From Sporopachydermia quercuum (Eukaryota > Ascomycota > Sporopachydermiomycetes > Sporopachydermiales > Sporopachydermiaceae), in assembly GCA_001599295.1 (NCBI GenBank), contig BCGN01000004.1, positions 1,737,676-1,801,675 on the forward strand: a stretch of 64,000 nucleotides of DNA. The letters are read 5' to 3'. The notes under the pieces were generated by a model. The model made no database searches and was not told the origin of the DNA. It was given only the letters and a program-made list of their open reading frames with translations. The position numbers were made by a program, and so were the translations under genes. Positions within the stretch are counted from its first letter, which is position 1; each line of letters begins with the position of its first letter. Positions 55,044 through 64,000 of this stretch are shown piece by piece.

Positions 55044-58000
55044 TCATTTCTTTCCTTTCTTTTTGTATACAACTTTGAATCCATTCCAGTCGTCGTCTTC
55101 TGCTTGTTTCTTACCGCTTTTGGCAATGATTTCCGACCACGAATCCTTATTTGTTGTACCTGCCTCTCCAGCATTTGCTCCACTTACTCCACTGTAACTA
55201 CTATTAAAAGCATTCACTCCACTATTTCTGTTCACCCCGCTATTGAACATTCCTTGTAAATCAAATTGGGGGCCAGCAAGCTTCCGACGTCGGATGAATT
55301 CGGATGCAAATCTTCTTCCGTCTAGAGTATTAGAGTTAGCGTAAATAGAATCAGCAATAATGTCAAATGTGTCCTGTGAGTTATCTGGTAACGATCCAAA
55401 AATGGCGATTAGTTCCGCTTTGTTAACTGAGGGTTTAAGTTCAGTAAAAGCGGTTTCAAGCCAGTATGTAAATTCCGAGGCAGCGATAGTGGCAGAAGAA
55501 GATTTAACAGCTGCTGAAGAAGCGGGGCTTGAAACGGCCCGGAGCAGTGCAGGATTTGAAACAGAGGTTGCCCCACTTTGTCGGATCGACGGCGGCTTTG
55601 GAGTCTGTTTAGTTGGTTTGTTATTTGATCCGACAGTGATCCAGTCGTCCGATTCCGAAACTGAAATATCATAGTTCGAACCAGTTGAGCCAGCCAGATC
55701 GGTTGAATCAGCGGATGACACGGATGAATTAACGGAAGCAGCTGCAGCAGCTTTCTTACGAGCAGCAGTGGCTTCCATTTCTTCCTTTCGGATCTCTGCA
55801 AATGGTTTTGTATCCTTATCCACGGAAGAAGCTGGCTTGGAAGCCCATGGAGCAATACTACTAATAGGAATCTCGGATGTATTTGGTTTAGATGGCGAGT
55901 TCAGTTTCGAAGCAGACTCGCCTGTGGTTCCCGATTGGGAAGGTGTTCCGAGATGCTCGGATTGGGAATATTCCGGATCAAGATATTCAGCTGGCAGCGG
56001 AACAAAGCTCTTCTTCTTATACTTCTTTTTCAATAAAAGGGCCGGAACAGGAGTTTGAGGTTTGGACTTTTGTTTAAAAGTCACAGAGTCCCAATCATCC
56101 GACTCTTTTCGGTTTGTTGGGTTATGTGAGGTGGTAGTACTTGTGGATTTATGATTGATCGGGGTACTGGCTCTTTCTTTAGCAACATTAGCCCAAGGAG
56201 CAACAGGCGTAGGTTCTTCAGAAGNAGAAGCATAGGCATCAATAATCTCGGTACCGGACGCCAAATTAGGCATTTTTTGCAAGGAATTAGAGATTCCAAC
56301 CGAATTTTCAGTATTTTCAGGTAGGGAATTTCCCTTAAGTTTTGAAGATTCAGAGAAATTAGGTAATTCTGTCTTAACTGCCTGTCGAACAGTCTTTTCC
56401 GTTTTGACGGTAGAAGATTTGGCCACAGTTTCCTGTTTGGTTGCCATTTTTTCTGAGCTTTTCTTTTTAGATAAAGTTTCCGATTTTTCTGCAATTGCAT
56501 TATTTCCTGTTTCTTCATCTACTTTTACTCCATTATTATCATTGTCCCCGGAATTCTTATCTTTATAAATCTCTTCCGGCTGTATTGCCATCTTTACTAT
56601 ATCTTCTGGAATAGTTTGAATAATAGACCCAAACCCATTGTCGGCACTGTTAATACTTCCACTTCTGTTTCCCACGTTTGGAATTAATTGTCCAGTAACA
56701 TTTCCGAAATCCGAACCGGGAACTGGTTGTTGTGTTCCGGTATTGCTCGCTCCAGCATTGAGTTCCGTATCCCAACCGAAACCAGGACCTGGGTTTCTGA
56801 TAATAGGTACGTCAAATTGGCCAAATCCGGAAGTANTAAACCCGCCGGTTACTCCCGGAGTCCCCCACTGTGAAAACATTGGTTGTCGGAGATCTTGAGT
56901 AGGTGTGGATGTACCGGAATTAGATTGTCCCACGATGGGAACATTCGCGGGGTAAAGTTGTGGGCCGAAACGTGGATTCACGTACCCGGCATGTGGTAAA
57001 GGAACCAAGAAGGGTTGATTAGGCTCTCTTAATAGTGACACAAGCTTATCTAATCGGATATAACCGGAATCATGACTCCTTCTTAATTGGAGGTCTGATG
57101 TAAAATAGGACATTGAGTACCATTCTTGCATAAGAGGACCTGCGAAGGGACCTTGTTCATTACCTTGAGGGTCTAGATAGAACCATTGTATGAANGCAGG
57201 GTTCATCGGGCCTGTATTCTGGGTTGAAAGCGGGGTAATTCCAGGTGGGAAGAAAGCGGGAGAAGGAGAAGATGGGTTTGTTTGAGATTCGGAGAAGTTT
57301 GTACTCCAAGGGGAAGGAGAAGAGGGATTTAATGAAGGGTTTAGTGGGGAGTTCAATGAGGTAGTTAAAGATGGGTTTCTCTCTAAAACAGGGTGCGCAC
57401 CTGGAATAGTGGAAACAGACGAGNCGGCAGCTAAAGGAGAAGAATCAAGGTTTAAGAAAGAACCGGAAGAGGACAAATCAAGCATAGAAGCAGAAGATTT
57501 CGGCTTCAGGTTCAAATCCAAATTATCAAAGTCATTTGACCCGGAAGACGATACCTCACCTACACCGCTGTTGCCACTAAATCGGCTGAATCGGCTTGTT
57601 TTCTTGACATAGGCAGGATTTGTACCGATATTCAACCCCAATTTAGACTCTAAACCATCTTTCTCAATAACGGAAAGCTTCTTCCGTAACTCTTCCTTCA
57701 TCTCTTCCGTTCCTTCGGAAAACAATGTCCCGCCATCTCTCATTTGATTATAAATATTAACCATTTCACCGATTGTGTACTTATTACTGGAAGGGTTTGT
57801 GAGACCAAACGAAGAATCAGCAGTGATATCGGCAGAAATTCCGGAAGTTATGTTGGATGTCTTCGGTTTGAATCGATCATCATTTCCAAAAGAACTGTTA
57901 TTACTATTGCTGCTATTCATTCTCCGGGATCGGGGATTGTTTCCCTGGTTGTTATGAGAATTATTCAGGCTTCTGCTAATAAACTTCGATCCCGACTCTC

Positions 58001-58526
58001 GGTTTCCACTTCCGCTTCCGTCCTTATCCTTATGAGTAATCCTAGTTGTACCCGAAGATGGTTTCGAAAACGCTACCTTACCAAAAGAGGAAGAGGTTCC
58101 GTTCTGCCTTCGGGATTGAAATCCCGAGGAACTATTAGAACTATTAATTCCTCTGGATAGTAAGTTACTAGCTGACATTCCGTTCCATGGACCTTTTGTT
58201 GCCGACGCAGAATTAGAAGCACCGAAACCAGAAGACTCGCTTGTATTCCTACCAAACGAACTAGAAGTTGGTGGTAATTGAGAAGGGTTATTCCCGTTTG
58301 CGCTTGATTGAGAAGAATCTGTGGTTTTTGGTCTCATCCTAGATTTGTAAATTGTTAGAACAAAGAATAATGATGTAGTTGTGATACAAATACTATCTGT
58401 TGTTCAGTATTTCATATGCGATGAATCACAAACAATACAGTACAAAGTACAAAGGTAAGGCTCAAAACACAAATTGAAGACTTACCATTCTGGACCAAAT
58501 GCTAAAGAAGATGACGAAGAAGACAT
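55044..58526 (-). CDS. SMY2: GYF-domain protein, Smy2/Syh1 (GIGYF) family
   Basis: Exons 58486-58526 and 55044-58338 (147-nt intron, GTAAGT donor, CTAAC branch point) give 1,111 aa. The short first exon encodes MSSSSSSLAFGPEW, and splicing continues MRPK; the FGPEW motif is shared with GIGYF proteins near the N-terminus. The GYF domain is at about 395-450: WFYLDPQGNEQGPF, LMQEWYSMSYF and DLQLRRS. GYF proteins bind proline-rich PPG-type ligands and act in mRNA repression or in ER-Golgi transport (Smy2). The rest is mostly disordered, rich in Ser, Asn and Pro, with lysine-rich KSKPQTPVPALLLKKKYKKK near the last third, a helical segment FTYWLETAFTELKPSVNKAE near residue 1000, and a lysine-rich end. 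Four ambiguous bases. Confidence 0.87.
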
Positions 58527-60423
58527 TGTACAAAACGTAAACCAGACACAATTATATAATAAGAATAAGAATTTAATTTTTCGTGCTTTATAATGATTTC
58601 TAGGAGTTTTCGATTGTTTTTCTTCCTTTGTTTTGCCAGCAAATTATGTGACAATAAGTGAAATTGAATGAATGTTGAAGTAATGCAGACCAGAGTTGAC
58701 TTCCAAGGTAAAGAGAATTGGATTGNTTTTTATGACAATTAGTTAAAGTACAAATAACTGAAACTACTTTTATGAGATTTGTGATAATATCCTCTTGAAT
58801 AAAATGTATATTTTGGTTGAATTATATCAATTAAATGTTGCAATTTGGTTGCGGACTTCTTGATCGGTTATACAAATTGATTCTTGTGTGAATTTTCACC
58901 ACACCGTTTATTAGCTTGGTTTGTGCAAGGTACAGTAAAGTTACTTCTGTTTGGGTCACTTTTCTTTGGACGGAATTTTTTCCCGTTGGATTTTTGATTA
59001 TACAAATGAAAATTTTCTTTCTGTGACAAATTCACAGTACTATTTTGTACTGGTTTGTGGAGAAAGCCGGGTAAAGGAGGACAANAAATAATCGGGAGGT
59101 GGTTGGGAGGTAGCCTAAACGGTGGTTTGGTTAGAATTATTTGAGATGCTGTGGTAAAATTATTATTAAAAAGTAAAACTGGTGAGATCTCCTTCTTCAA
59201 TAGTTTACGGAAATTATCTGTCTTAACTAGCATAACTTACTGGAGTTTGATTATTTAATGATCTCTACTATCTGTCTTGTATGAGGATAGCAATCGTAGA
59301 AAGAGCCTCATCTTCTGTGTATGAATGATAAACACGGAACTCTTGGAACTCTCTGTTGAGTCAGGTACTCAGAGTAGAGACAGATTACATTCCGCAGGCT
59401 TTTGTTCATAAATTTATCCATTCAAGTTGGGTGTACTGGAGTTGTGCCTGTATGTTGNTAATTGTCTTTTGACTGTTTAAGCATTGATTAATTGTTCGTC
59501 TTATAAAAAGCATCGAGCATTAGATAACTGGGACGAAGAGTGAAATAAGGGCCAGAAGCTGTTTTAGATTCGACGGAAGAACTCAGTCAATAAGCAAAAC
59601 GGAATCAAACCTTCGCTTAGTATTTGAACGATAGCTTGTTTATGTTAGAACTCGAAAAACTTCAATAGTTATAGGTATCAAACATTTGGACTGAGTTGAA
59701 GATATACGCCATCAATGGTACTAATTGAGAGCTTCAATTGAAGCTCTAGTTTATCTCGGATTAGATATTAAACATGAATATTGACTATAATTTGTTTCAG
59801 TACAATGTAAACTGTACAACAAATGATATATATAAGCATGTCTGGTGCTATTCTCAAGCCACAGAGCTTTTTATTAACAAGTATTCAAGATTCTAAATGA
59901 GCTCGTAGTGAAAGCAGAATAAGCATAAGCAGTAATAATAACGATAAGAATAAACTTAATAACAATAAAATATTTGCTTAAACATTTTATTAACCTACTG
60001 AAAGAATTATTANCAATAGTGAATGAAAAACAATTGGTTTGTACGTAGATAAAGACGAAATACTGGTGTCGAACAATAGACGAGTGAATTACAAAATTTG
60101 TATCACAATACTTTTAAATGGTTCTATGGTCTACTTGTTGTTTCTAAAAATGGTAAAGCTCATCCAACTATCGATCAGAAGAAAAGTTTGAAGTTGGCAT
60201 TAACTCAGTACAATTATCTTTTGCATACTCGTGACATGCACCGTATTCAATCAGTTGAAGATGTTATCTAGATTTCATCAAAAGAACTTTGTCATCTAGC
60301 AGTGTTTGGAACAATAAAACCTTCAAACCGCGTTTCCTACGACAAGCAAATGTATCAAAAGACTTCACCGTTTTCAATTCTCATCTCCTATATCATCCTA
60401 TCATAAACTGACCAACAATACAT
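58527..60423. other. Long spacer between UMP1 and SMY2-like genes
   Basis: About 1.9 kb between two genes on the minus strand. A 121-codon frame on the minus strand (58868-59233) has an ATG and a basic product but no family match; it is listed as a finding. Four ambiguous bases (58726, 59085, 59458, 60013). No RNA gene recognised. Confidence 0.45.
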
Positions 60424-61087
60424 TTATATTCTATGCTTTCTTTCCATTTCAGAATGAAATCCCTGCGGTTCTCTGCCATTATCGAAATCTAAAACTTGTT
60501 AGCCATTCATTCATTCAAAAATCAAGAACCAATAGAGCAAAAACATACCTGTGTAAATGTCTTCCCACTCGATTTTGGTGTCAGTTCCCATTAAAACTCG
60601 TTTATGAACATTGCTTGGGCCACCAACGATTTCAGGAACAAATTCACTTTGTTTGACCACTTCTAATTCCATGACTCTTCTAATAGGTTCTGCAGGGCCA
60701 AAGATTTTACCGTATTGCATCATCTTTGACTCAAATTGAGTCTCATCCCATTTCTTCAGTCGCTCTTGTAGAGGATGTCTGTCATTTATTTGGGCCGCAA
60801 TAGAGACTGGGCCTGTGAACTCATTGTTACGTAGCGAATCGTGGATAGCTGGTGCACTCGGGGCACCTTCACCAAAGGAAGTAGACGTGACACTGCTTAG
60901 TTTGCCATCATCGGGTATGATTCTAAATGCTTCGCTCTGTTCATGAAGTTAGTATCTCCAGAAAAAAGTCATTTGAGCTGCTGCAGATACAATAATCACT
61001 GTACTACAAACCCCATATATTAATACTATATTGATCTGTAACAAAAGTATTCTACTGTTCGCCTCAATTCAATTGTACACTTACCAT
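60424..61087 (-). CDS. UMP1: Proteasome maturation factor Ump1/POMP
   Basis: Three exons, 61085-61087 (the ATG alone), 60549-60936 and 60424-60488, give 151 aa. Ump1 is the chaperone that helps join 20S half-proteasomes and is then degraded. The spliced start is MSEAFRIIPDDGKLSS. The conserved core reads INDRHPLQERLKKWDETQFE, YGKIFGPAEPIRRVMELEVV and TKIEWEDIYTG; the last exon supplies FHSEMERKHRI, matching the yeast end. The introns are 148 nt (GTAAGT, TACTAAC) and 60 nt (GTATGT, GCTAAC). An upstream ATG seven codons earlier would enter exon 2 out of phase, so the ATG-only exon is preferred. Confidence 0.92.
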
Positions 61088-61684
61088 TGTACACTGTGCC
61101 TTTCATGAGCAATACAATATCCGATACAATCAGTCAGATAAAGAGAAATAGGGAAATATTGTTGTATAATTCTTACTACTGAGAGTGGTAAGCTTTATAT
61201 CGATATTCGATTGGATTCAATGTAGTAATTTGCTCGAAATTATTGGATTAGAGATTATAAACAGGAACCAACATTCAATAGCTATTGCTGTGTGGCGTAG
61301 TAGAGTGTGTTGATCTTCATAGTCTTCTGAGTATCCCCCATCGGTGGACGGTTTGAATTCCGGGTATGTTATCTAAAGTAACCTAACAGAATGTAGTGCA
61401 TATTAATGCATAAAGTTCATGTCATTTCGCAATGATGAGAAGGTATAGCTACCTTTGAACATAAGATTATATTTAGAGAAATAAAATGGAGGTAGACCAG
61501 TGAGACTTATATAATGGTATTTGCATGTTTGAAAATTTTGCTGTATAGTTGGATATCTGATCAGTTTGCAGGGCCTCGCACGGTATTGAAGTTATCACAA
61601 AGAATCGCTTAAGATAGTTGGAAAATTATGAGTCTGAGTAGCGATTGGGCTGGTAGTCCCTTAAGGGAAAGAGAAAAGGATTGA

Positions 61685-61727
61685 ATTTATAGATGCCAGA
61701 GTGGCAATCAATCTGGCATCTATAAAT
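61685..61727. repeat. Inverted repeat, 16-bp perfect arms, 11-nt loop
   Basis: Arms ATTTATAGATGCCAGA (61685-61700) and TCTGGCATCTATAAAT (61712-61727) are exact reverse complements. Could form a strong hairpin or a cruciform. Confidence 0.9.
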
Positions 61728-61830
61728 GTTCCACTAAATAATCTAGCGATTCTGTCAAACATCTTACAACTGATAAAAGGATTTAATTAACGTTTTCGTA
61801 TTTATTTAAGTTTAATGCATGATTCCCCAT

Positions 61831-61877
61831 TATGAACCTTATTTTCATCAACTAAATTGATGGAAGTAAGGTTCATA
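61831..61877. repeat. Inverted repeat, 21-bp arms with two mismatches, 5-nt loop
   Basis: Arms at 61831-61851 and 61857-61877; the outer 11 bp (TATGAACCTTA and TAAGGTTCATA) pair perfectly and 19 of 21 positions match overall. Confidence 0.85.
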
Positions 61878-61960
61878 GACAGTTAAAGCAGACTTAAACC
61901 ATTATTTTTATCTTCTTCAATTGAATTCTTGTGAGTAAGCCATAATTTGTACGAAAATTG

Positions 61961-62000
61961 TAAGGTAATATATGTATCTAACTAAGAAATATATACCTTA
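61961..62000. repeat. Inverted repeat, about 12-bp arms with a one-base bulge
   Basis: TAAGGTAATATAT at 61961-61973 pairs with ATATATACCTTA at 61989-62000 when one base is bulged. Weaker than the previous two. Confidence 0.6.
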
Positions 62001-62440
62001 AGTCCATTTGATACAGGCTATATGATATTGTCAAATGCATCATACTTCAATGCATATGCATTAAGGAATCAGTTGAAACTCAATCAAAATTAACACATCT
62101 CATTTACCTACAGCTGGATGTAAATAACCTTCAAACTGATAACCGCCTATTTATCGAACTAATCCACAATTCAATCACTCCAAAAATCCAACCAAAACGC
62201 CTCCCAAATACCTCCCACGTTCCTCCCTTTGTCACATCACGTCTCTTCGTGTTTACATACATTTATTTCTATTCTATTCACTTATCATGATAACTATATC
62301 TATCATTATCAATTCTTCCTTTTTATTTTCTTATTTTTATTTTTTAATAATCTACTGAAAACACCACATATATGTATATCTACAACCAGATTGAATCTTT
62401 CCTACCATTTCTTAATTCCCAGAAATACAAAACATTTAGA

Positions 62441-63998
62441 ATGTCGAACCTTGTCGATTTCCCAAAGTACGGAGAAGTCAAAGGTGGAGTCAAAGGAGAA
62501 CCATCACCAGGGAAATCATCTTTATTAAACAAAACAAGTAAACCCTCAAGTAAACTATCAGATGCTCAATTGAGATATCTGCCATTTGGGAAAATAGTCC
62601 AGGCGCATAAAATGCCTGTAACCTGTGTGAAATTCTCCCCTGATGGTAAATTGATAGCAACGTGTTGTAAGTATAATTTTACTGGTAGTCACTGTGACCC
62701 ATGATTTTCTACATATTCCAATTATTTACTAACATTTTCCAGCTGCTGACAGATTAATAAAACTGTGGGATGGCAAAACGTTCCAGTTTCACTGCGAACT
62801 AGAAGGACATCAATCAGGCATCTCTGATTTATGCTGGTCCCCGGATTCAAAGTACATTGCATCAGCATCTGATGACACTACTATTCGAGTTTGGTCTGTC
62901 GAAAACTTTAGACAATTACGTGTTCTGAGAGGTCACACCTATCATGTTCTGTGTGTGGAATTCAATTATCGGGGTAACATTCTTGTTTCAGGTTCTGCTG
63001 ACGAATCTATTCGTATCTGGGATGTGTTCCGGGGTGAATGTCTCAAGACACTTTCTGCTCATTCTGATCCTATAAGTACTGTTGATATCTGCTGGGATGG
63101 CACTTTGATTGCATCAGGGTCTTATGATGGATTGATCCGTTTATTTGATACCGATACTGGCCAATGTTTGAAAACTCTGATATGCAATTCTCAAACCGTA
63201 CCCAATATTGGTTCAGTGCCAGTGTCTTATTTGAAATTTTCACCTAATGGCAAATACATCCTAGCATCTACACTTGATAGTTCTATCAAACTATGGGATT
63301 ATATGCAGAACAAGGTAATCAAAACCTATGAAGGATTAAATATAGTGACAGAGTTTCCTTTGAGCCCAGAAGAAAGGAAACGTGAAACAGAGCTGATGAA
63401 ACGCGAATCTGAAATGCTAGCAAGGGAATCAGAACAAGAATTACAACGGGTGAACAAAAGGAAAGAGCTTGAAGAGTCTTTGTTCCGAGCAGCACAACAT
63501 CAATTCAAGTATGTAAAAGAAGGTGCTGTTTCTACCAATTATGACTGGAATGCTCTCCCTGCTGACCCTACTAGTTTCGATAGTACAAACATCACTAATG
63601 AAATGTCAGAAGATAGTATAGGTAGTAGGAAGTATAAAAGAAAGAGGAAAGATGTGAAGAGGAGGGAATTCATGTCAGAAGAGGAAACTCAAGAAGACCA
63701 TGATCATCAAAAAGACGAGATTGGAAGTAAGGATTCAAAGTCTGATAAACTTCCGGCATTTCAACTAGGTAAGCTCTCGTGTGGAACCAAATTTCTAATA
63801 AAAGCAACTGAACCTGCCATTGTTTCTGGGTCAGAGATAGGCATTGTGTATATATGGAATGTTCAGACGAAGAAGCTGGTGTCGTTACTAAGAGGATTTG
63901 AAGGTCCTGTATATAACATAGATTCCAATAGTGATGAGAGCTTTCTAGTTGCATGTGGAGATGATGGAGATATCAGGATATGGAAGAAGGATTTATAG
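62441..63998 (+). CDS. SWD3: WDR5/Swd3, WD40 subunit of the COMPASS H3K4 methylase
   Basis: Exons 62441-62666 and 62743-63998 (76-nt intron, GTAAGT, ACTAAC) give 493 aa. In COMPASS, Swd3/WDR5 supports methylation of histone H3 lysine 4. WD repeats are visible at about 55-135 (SADRLIKLWDGKTFQ, SDDTTIRVWSVENF), 137-220 (SADESIRIWDVFRGECLKTL, GLIRLFDTDTGQCLKTL) and 235-275 (YLKFSPNGKYILASTLDSSI, KLWDYMQNKVIKTYEG), then two more near the end (GIVYIWNVQTKKLVSLLRG, DDGDIRIWKKDL). A charged insert of about 135 residues (276-411) splits the domain, where WDR5 has a short loop; typical length is about 315-335 aa. An in-frame ATG at 62372 would add 23 residues; MSNLVD is chosen because the leader before it lacks family features. 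The stop lies two bases before the window end. Confidence 0.86.
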
Positions 63999-64000
63999 AA

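Larger units (their letters stand above)
61088..62440. other. Divergent promoter region UMP1 / SWD3 with hairpins
   Basis: About 1.35 kb. It contains three inverted repeats in a row (61685-61727, 61831-61877, 61961-62000). Pyrimidine-rich sequence runs from about 62140 to the SWD3 start. An ATG at 62372 in frame with SWD3 would add 23 residues. Confidence 0.5.

Noticed and set aside
54603-55047. Overlapping frames of 61-98 codons on both strands near the end of the GYF gene
   Set aside because: They overlap one another, are AT-driven, include ambiguous bases and have no family resemblance.
61321-61370. GGTTTGAATTCC-like word resembling a tRNA B-box
   Set aside because: The word does not fit the GTTCGANTC consensus and no cloverleaf can be drawn around it.
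1-64000. Mobile elements, LTRs, transposase or reverse transcriptase genes, CRISPR arrays
   Set aside because: No frame resembles transposase, integrase, reverse transcriptase or capsid proteins, no long direct repeats flank any segment, and no regularly spaced repeats were seen.
1-64000. tRNA and rRNA genes
   Set aside because: I looked by eye for B-box-like GTTCGANTC on both strands in spacers and found no clear copy with a cloverleaf around it. A covariance-model search could still find one.
1-64000. CUG-Ser or CUG-Ala genetic code
   Set aside because: CTG encodes leucine at conserved sites: ALALGA in the hydroxy-acid oxidase and IKLWD in the WDR5 homologue.

Overview
The window looks like nuclear DNA of an ascomycete yeast (Saccharomycotina). 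It is AT-rich, carries about 26 protein genes packed on both strands, and has short introns (60-169 nt) with GTAAGT or GTATGT donors and CTAAC-type branch points (often ACTAAC). I could place 21 introns in 15 genes by matching reading phase and protein families. That is many for a budding yeast and hints at an early-branching, intron-rich lineage. CTG encodes leucine at conserved sites (the ALALGA motif of the hydroxy-acid oxidase, the KLWD motif of the WDR5 homologue), so this is not a CUG-Ser or CUG-Ala yeast. Scattered single N bases mark it as a draft or consensus assembly. I cannot name the species.

Layout. 0-9.4 kb: cysteine dioxygenase; GPI10; a mitochondrial TPR/Sel1 protein (MSS2-like); a small unknown protein; the SNARE SYN8. 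10-19 kb: a RING/TRAF-finger protein; an FMN 2-hydroxy-acid oxidase; a mitochondrial LYR-like protein; APC4. 19-30 kb: TMA64 (eIF2D); GPI17 (PIG-S); mitoribosomal uL1m and bL34m; a lysine-rich probable nucleolar protein; a VMAT-like MFS transporter. 31-43 kb: an unknown zinc-ribbon-like protein; HOM2; an RKM5-like methyltransferase; an unknown four-TM protein with a long Ser-rich tail. 44-58.5 kb: a Hal5/Hrk1-type kinase; mitochondrial AspRS (MSD1); NPL4; a possible small gene; SEC66; a GYF-domain protein (SMY2-like). 60-64 kb: UMP1 and SWD3/WDR5.

Nearly all of these are housekeeping genes. Two serve GPI anchor synthesis (GPI10, GPI17), five serve mitochondria (MSS2-like, LYR-like, uL1m, bL34m, MSD1), and three serve ubiquitin-proteasome work (APC4, NPL4, UMP1). 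I see no operon-like system, mobile element, CRISPR array, tRNA or rRNA, and no clear case of a new multi-gene system. The most interesting signals are: a block from about 44 to 58 kb with roughly three times the CpG density of its surroundings; a partly overlapping cluster of ambiguous bases at 50-60 kb; two genes (NPL4 and UMP1) whose first coding exon is only the ATG; a large charged insertion inside the WDR5-type propeller; a run of hairpins between UMP1 and SWD3; and several orphan proteins.
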